Below, piece after piece: positions 58,604 to 64,000 of a stretch of DNA of 64,000 nucleotides; positions within the stretch are counted from its first letter, which is position 1, and the number at the start of each line of letters is the position of its first letter. Both the position numbers and the translations under genes were made by a program. The notes below the pieces were generated by a model. It made no database searches, was not told where the DNA came from, and saw only the letters and a program-made list of their open reading frames with translations. Source of the DNA: Chenopodium formosanum (Eukaryota; Streptophyta; Magnoliopsida; Caryophyllales; Amaranthaceae); assembly GCA_024500155.1 (NCBI GenBank), contig CM044867.1, forward strand, positions 29,089,632 through 29,153,631, written 5' to 3'.

Positions 58604-60234
58604 TCAGAAAGCATAAGGTGTTGCAATGACCATAAGAGGATCTCGTCTGCGTACTGTAAGACCTGCAATTTCTGTCATGTCCATCTTCTCAATCTGCACA
58701 TCACCAGGAAGTTTCAATTCGAACTCGTTGATAAGAGTTGCGATCATGAGCTCAGCATTAGCCACGGCAAGTGATATCCCTGGACAACCTCTTCTGCCTG
58801 CTCCAAAAGGAATGTATCTGAAATCTTGCCCTCTGAAATCAACTAAATTGCTGCTGTTCAGGAATCTTTCAGGACGAAATTGCTCTGGTTCTTCCCAGTA
58901 TATTGGGTCTGTCTGAATTGCCCACGCGTTGATGATCACTAGTGTTCTTGCATTGATGTCGAAACCATTTACTTTGCCATCTTGCAATGACTCCCGAATC
59001 ACCAACAAAGGACCTGGTGGATGTAGCCTAAGTGCTTCCTTGATCACAGCTTTTAGGTAAGTTAGTTTCTCCAAATCGTCCTCACTTACCTTTCGACCTT
59101 TCCCTCCGACAATTTTTCTTAACTCTTCTTGTAGTTCTTTCATCACTCTAGGATGTCTAATCAACTCGATAACCACCCATTCTACCAGGGTGTAAGTTGT
59201 GTCAGTCCCTGCCGCGAACATATCCTACATAGTTGATACATATTTTAGTAATGTAATTTAAAGTACTCTGTAAATTATTATACTAGTGTGTAGAAAATAA
59301 TTACAACAATTTCTCACCAATATAACGGCTTTGATGCTGTCTAGTGACATATCATGGTTGTTGTCCATATGAACTCTAAGCAAAATGTCCACAAAACTAT
59401 CTGAAACAATCTTTTTGTTAGTGCTTAGATGAGATTGATGTTCTTTTATTACCTTATGAACAAATGCATCCAACTCTTGTGCCACTTTTTCCAATCGACT
59501 TTCCAAACCTTTAACTCGATCGATCAAACTAAGCCAAGGTACAAAATCTCCCAAAAAGAATGTCCCAATCAATTTCATGACTTCCTCTAAACAATCCTTA
59601 AATTTGATGCCACCCTCATTATCGCGATATTTCCTTCCAAATGATGCCCTGCATATCACATCATATGTGAATGACACAATAACTTCCGCCAAATTCACCA
59701 CTGAACAACCTGAATTGTTCAGCTTATCAACCATTACAGCAACCTCCTCTTCTCTTATGTTTCGGAAAGACTGAACTTTCTTGTTACTTAACAGCTGCAT
59801 AACGCAAATACTCCTCATTTGTCGCCAGTATTCTCCATAAGGAGCAAAAGCCACATCTTTACCATCGAATAATCTAGTGACATTACGCAACTAGGCCTGT
59901 TGTAGAAGATCAAGTCACTAGTTTTCATAATTTCTTCAGCTGCATCTGCTGATGATACGACAAGGGTTGGTCTGCTGCCCAAGTAGAGCAACATAACCTT
60001 GCCATATCGTCGAGACAGTGACTGAAGTGAGCGATGAGGTAATAAACCAAGCTGATGGAGGTTCCCTATGACTGGCAGCCTTGGTGGCGAAGGCGGAAAG
60101 TTTTTGCCAGTACTAGGATTTGAAGAGAGACTTTTGTATAACAAGATTGCAAAGAGCATGAATGGAAGGAAGTAAGGGTGGAAAATGAGTTTTTGCAGGA
60201 AGTTTATTAGATATAAACTACTTAGAGTTTCCAT
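58604..60234 (-). pseudogene. cytochrome P450, CYP71 family type, with a frameshift
   Basis: Minus strand, exon 1 60234-59318 and exon 2 59224-58604 with one phase-0 GT-AG intron at the usual CYP71 position. It shows an N-terminal membrane anchor, the PPSPPRLPVIGNLHQLG hinge, a C-helix WRQMRS, the I-helix AAGTDTT, K-helix KEALRLHPP, and the heme loop PFGAGRRGCPG with its cysteine ligand. Exon 1 breaks near 59890-59895: the frame reads through FYNRPS, then shifts by one base before VTRLFDGKDVAF, consistent with loss of a single T. Otherwise the gene looks complete at about 510 residues. It may be a recent pseudogene, or the base may be a sequencing error. CYP71 enzymes are ER monooxygenases of specialised metabolism; the substrate cannot be told. 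Confidence 0.87.
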
Positions 60235-60401
60235 TTGTTTAAATATTTGGATGTATTTCTGCAAGAACTTTTTAAGTGCTGAAACAAGAACTTTTTGAGT
60301 GCTGAAAAAATGAATACATGAACACCACAGAGAAATTGGAATTCTCTTATCTATTTAATAATGCTGTACTATGAGAGTGATGTCTAGTTGTCTACATGTT
60401 G

Positions 60402-60435
<34 letters not shown>

Positions 60436-60473
60436 GAGAAACATGTTGAATTACTACGCATAATATTTCATAG

Positions 60474-61706
60474 TGTCAGATACTGTAAACTCCTTGATTA
60501 GAGTGATTTCCATTGATCAATATTTATAGGGTTACAATGAGAAACCTAATCATATTAGGTAATTATAAGATATGTACAGATATAAAGATAATCTTATACA
60601 AAATATATCCTAAACCTAAGATGAGAATATTCTATGGATATTCTCTATCACACCCCCGCAGTCAGAGCGGGAGAAAATCGGATGCTCAGACTAGATCTGA
60701 ATCACGCATCGAGTGGTAAGGATAGTATGGTAACCCATGATCAAAAGAGAAGTAGTAGACATGTGCCGGTGATGACGATGAGAAGCAACAGCCACGACCT
60801 ACATAGAGTAGAGGTAAGCACTGCTAAGCCGGAGGAGAAGGAGAAGAGCCGCACACAGACTTGGGCTAAGTTGCAGATCCATAGAAGAAGAAGCTAAGGA
60901 ATCAAACCATCATCGGGATAAGACACTACACTACTACGTGAAATCACAGTTGAATAAAAACAAATAAAATAGCGCAAAAAAAGATTAAATTCCACCGCTT
61001 GAAATTAATCTCAAAAGAGAAACCCAGGTAGCAAGAATCAATACTCCACAAAGATTCCAAGTGCTGCAACAATAAGAGGAGCCAACTTGATAGCAAAAGA
61101 GATGTGCAAAAGTAGTTGACCTTATTCTGATATACCACCACCAAAACAAAATCTATGTGATTATGTGTAGAAAAACCAATGGGGCAATGTAAGAATCATT
61201 GTTGGTCATGAGGAGGTGGAAATAGAGTGCGGCACATGGAGAAGGTTGGCAGATGTGGTTACTGCCAGTAGTAGGAAGCGGTAGTGTATGCGATTGCCAC
61301 CAATGATGGAGGCGGCTTTCGCGGTTGCTACTGGTGGGAGGCGCAAGGTTACATAAAGATTCTAAAAAAAACTTTGAGAAAAGGAAAAAAAAAAATCTAT
61401 ATGTGTGTGTTTGCGGAAGCATAAAAAATATATTTGTGTATATCCCGCCGGTGGGTTTAATTTTCCAACCCACCGGTAGGGTGAAATTTTTTATATATGA
61501 TCCCAAGATCTCACCTAAGCTGTGATACCATGTCAGATACTGTAAACTCCTTGATTAGAGTGATTTCCATTGATCAATATTATAGGGTTACAATGAGAAA
61601 CCTAATCATATTAGGTAATTATAAGATATGTACAGATATAAAGATAATCTTATACAAAATATATCCTAAACCTAAGATGAGAATATTCTATGGATATTCT
61701 CTATCA
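60474..61706 (-). mobile_element. TRIM-like small LTR retroelement
   Basis: Terminal direct repeats 60474-60650 and 61531-61706 (TGTCAGATACTG...CTCTATCA) differ by one base in length and are otherwise nearly identical. CATAG flanks both sides (60469-60473, 61707-61711). On the minus strand the 5' repeat is followed at once by TGGTATCACAGC, an initiator-tRNA-type primer site, and GCGGGGGTG lies next to the other repeat as a polypurine tract. At 1,233 bp with no gag or pol it is non-autonomous. It sits 240 bp upstream of the P450 start. Confidence 0.9.
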
Positions 61707-61762
61707 CATAGTACAAGTATTACAGAGACAACATATTTTCATATCACGTCAAAAAAATTATA

Positions 61763-62048
61763 CTCCCTCCGTTTTTAAATACTTGCTAAATTTCTACATG
61801 TGCGGAGTTTTAGGAGAAATTGGAGAAAGTAATAAAATATGGAGGTAGTAGGGTTGGTGGAAGAATAAAAAAATGTAAAAGGCAAAAGTAGTGAAGAGAA
61901 TTATATTGGAGGAGAGAGAATATATGTTGAGTCCACTAGGTGAGAGGAATTAATTAAATGAGATAAAGTTTTCCAAATAAGGAAATGGAGCAAATATCTA
62001 AAAACGGCCGAAAAAGAAAAGTGGAACAAGTATTTAAAACAGAGGGAG
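61763..62048. mobile_element. Stowaway-like MITE
   Basis: CTCCCTCCGTTTTTAAATAC at the left and CAGAGGGAG at the right, with TA on both sides (61761-61762, 62049-62050); 286 bp, non-coding. Confidence 0.85.
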
Positions 62049-62068
62049 TATATTGCGGCCAATGCTTA

Positions 62069-62194
62069 GGGCATATTCTCTTATGTTGAAATTCAGTTCA
62101 GCTCAGCTCAGTTCAGTACAGTTCAGTTCATAAATTCCTTCTCTTATAAAATATTCAGTTCAGTTCAGTCAGTTCAGTCAATGAGAACCGGCCC
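62069..62194. mobile_element. short Tourist-like MITE with CAGTT repeats
   Basis: GGGCATATTCTC...GAGAACCGGCCC ends with TTA on both sides (62066-62068, 62195-62197). At 126 bp it is the shortest and cleanest member of the TTCAGTTCAG family here. Confidence 0.8.
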
Positions 62195-62567
62195 TTAATG
62201 TCTCTTCTCGTGTTAGATGTTCCTTTGGGTCCGATTTGGGAAGTTGCTGCTTGTTTAATTTGTATAATTACCTCTTGTTTTTCTATTTGAAGTTTTGAAC
62301 TCTAGCACTCTTGGTTTGATTTGGTTGTTGAAGATTACCTTCATCAAATTTTCTTGTAACATTTATGATGTACGGATAATCTTTTGATCTATATATTTCC
62401 TCTAGTTGTGTTAAAAAAAAAAACATCAGTTTTTTTCTTTCAAGATCGTTTTTTTTCCATACATTTTTATGTGGTCGGAGTAACTTATTCAGGGGTTACT
62501 CAGTCGGTCAAAGGCTGCTTATTCTAGAGTTACTCAGTTGATTAGCGCGATTTTTGTATAAGATTAA

Positions 62568-63131
62568 GGGCTTATTCTGATTTACTGAGCTGCACTGAAC
62601 AAAACTAAACTGAAGTTATTAGAGCTGAACTGTTTGCCTATTGATTAGTGATTTTTAACTACGGATTAATGATCTTTGATTATTTATTATTATATATATA
62701 AGTATATATACAAAAATATACATTAAAATATTTACTTCCTCCGTTAACTATAATTTGCAACAAAGGGGGTGTTTGCGGACTCATAGGCAAAATTTGTTTG
62801 TAAGTGTAAAATGGAGAGAGAAAAAGTTAGGTGCATGTGATGAGGAGAGAGATAGAGAGAAATGATAACTTAAAAAGGAAAGAAAACATTTTGTTGCACA
62901 TAATAGTTAGCATCCATTTATAGTATATATTGCAAATAATAGTTAACGGATGAATTAAGAAAATAATTATAATAATATATGCTAAAAAGTATGAAATTTG
63001 GTTTAAATTATCATTAGCAATATTATTAGACATAAAGATAAACTGAAGTAAATTGAACTGGACTTATTAGAGCTGAACTGAACTGAACTGATTGGAGCTG
63101 AATTGAACTTAAGCTGAAGATAACAAACCCC
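62568..63131. mobile_element. decayed Tourist-like element with GAACT repeats, interrupted
   Basis: Begins after TAA with GGGCTTATTCTGATTTACTG and carries CTGAACTG-type repeats on both flanks of an AT-rich centre. The right end (about 63131) is degenerate. A different MITE lies inside it. Confidence 0.5.
62735..62954. mobile_element. MITE nested in the preceding element
   Basis: TCCGTTAACTATAATTTGCAA at the left and TTGCAAATAATAGTTAACGGA at the right form inverted ends; TA or TTA may be duplicated. Non-coding. Confidence 0.65.
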
Positions 63132-63390
63132 AAATCCTGAGTAACCCCCTAGTAATCCCAAAATAAAAATTGCAAACTTGTAGTTGTTACCAATTGTTTC
63201 TTTTTATCAAGTCTCAACAATTAAACCACCATATGTCCACAAGGACCACAACTCCACATTACCTCCATTCGCACTTCCAACAACATTTCCTAAAACAATG
63301 TACAACATATCAAACTCTAAATTTTGAATAATAGGATTGGGTAAGTACGTTAAACTATCGGAGTTGCTCTTAAAATAAATCACACACTAA
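63132..63390. other. spacer, nothing recognised
   Basis: AT-rich; no gene or repeat with defined ends. Confidence 0.4.
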
Positions 63391-63705
63391 GGGGTCGTTT
63401 GGTTGCATAAAAGAAATGGGGAAATAGAAAATCATGGAAATTTGGATAGTGAGGTTTTGTTTGGCCGACCACAAAACATAAAAATGTGGGAATTTCAAAT
63501 TCATGGGAATTTTCAATTCCCTCAAAATATGAGAATTAAATTACCAAGTACCCCCTTGGTAACTTAAAATTCCCATGATTTGCAAATTTCTCGATGAATA
63601 ACAAACAACTTTCAACAATTCATGGGATTTCTAATGTGGGAAGTTAATTCCCATAATTTGTCAATTCCTATGAGAAGTTATTTCCCTTGTCAACCAAACG
63701 ACCCC
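63391..63705. mobile_element. MITE with GGGGTCGTTTGGTTG ends
   Basis: GGGGTCGTTTGGTTG and CAACCAAACGACCCC are perfect 15-bp inverted ends, flanked by TAA and TGA (an imperfect 3-bp duplication). The body has inverted ATTCCCATGA/TCATGGGAATT words. Confidence 0.75.
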
Positions 63706-63708
63706 TGA

Positions 63709-63972
63709 GTGTTTGGTTCGGAAAATGAAACGTGGTGGAAAGGAAACAAATAAGAGGGAGGAAAGGAGTCATTTAGCTACTACCTTTTCATTTATTTAGT
63801 TTAAAAGGGTATTTGTTACCCCAAATTTTTGAGAAGTAATAAATGAAGGAAACCAATACCCTTTAATATTGGTAATTGTTATCATGTCTTCATACAAAAC
63901 TTACGGTAACGATATTGGATTATCGGTTTAATCGAATCCGTTTCCAATTCGAAAAATACACTAACCAAACGC
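63709..63972. mobile_element. possible further MITE
   Basis: GTGTTTGGTTCGGAAAAT at the left and a partly inverted ATACACTAACCAAACGC at the right. Only the GTTTGGTTA-like core pairs, so this is tentative. Confidence 0.3.
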
Positions 63973-64000
63973 CGCTAACTAAGTGGATTAGTGTAGTCGT

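Noticed and set aside
60634..60897. 87-codon frame inside the TRIM-like element
   Set aside because: Starts in the LTR and has no gag/pol similarity; such elements are non-coding.
1..64000. tRNA, rRNA or CRISPR features
   Set aside because: I looked for tRNA A/B-box arrangements, rRNA stretches and spaced direct repeats; nothing convincing. The tandem arrays here lack unique spacers and this is plant nuclear DNA.

Overview
This is nuclear DNA from a flowering plant, most likely a eudicot. It is AT-rich, its genes have many short exons with GT-AG introns, and the space between genes is filled with transposable elements (Stowaway-, Tourist- and MULE-type DNA elements, Helitron ends, LTR and non-LTR retroelements). 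The species cannot be fixed from sequence alone. The repeat style would fit Caryophyllales (spinach/quinoa relatives), but that is a guess. Gene models were rebuilt by hand from splice sites and conserved protein motifs, and reading phase was checked across every junction.

Layout: (1) 1-6.8 kb: a minus-strand FAR1-related (FRS) gene with a full four-exon structure, broken by a nonsense codon, a 1,422-bp solo LTR with a CCTGC target duplication, and a probable frameshift. (2) 8.1-9.2 kb: a plus-strand PsbQ-like thylakoid-lumen protein, convergent with (3) a minus-strand microsomal glutathione S-transferase 3 (9.76-13.5 kb). (4) 13.6-20.9 kb: a gene-free repeat block with nested Stowaway-like elements, a TTCAGTTCAG-rich Tourist-like family, microsatellites and two back-to-back Helitrons. 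(5) 21.1-30.7 kb: a ten-exon minus-strand O-fucosyltransferase-family gene with a long-inverted-repeat element in intron 8. (6) 32.4-34.98 kb: a minus-strand CXIP4-like zinc-knuckle/RS protein with a 5'UTR intron. (7) 35.8-36.6 kb: a LINE 3' fragment. (8) 37.3-49.6 kb: an eight-exon minus-strand beta-catenin-like protein 1 (CTNNBL1), with a 5.7-kb Ty3/gypsy chromovirus in intron 2 and a GC-AG first intron. (9) 49.9-55.3 kb: a nest of four MULE-like elements (one inside another, twice) with 9-bp target duplications, followed by a Tourist-like MITE. (10) 56.0-58.1 kb: a plus-strand F-box/LRR gene, convergent with (11) a CYP71-type cytochrome P450 (58.6-60.2 kb) that has one frameshift, and a TRIM-like LTR element 240 bp upstream of its start. 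(12) 61.7-64 kb: more MITEs.

The genes are unrelated housekeeping or accessory functions (thylakoid lumen, detoxification, glycosylation, splicing, F-box, P450) and show no shared pathway. I found no new multi-gene system. The most notable structures are the MULE nest, a 12-bp palindrome TGACACGTGTCA recurring in several separate elements, the dated series of lesions in the FRS gene, and the GC-AG intron in CTNNBL1.
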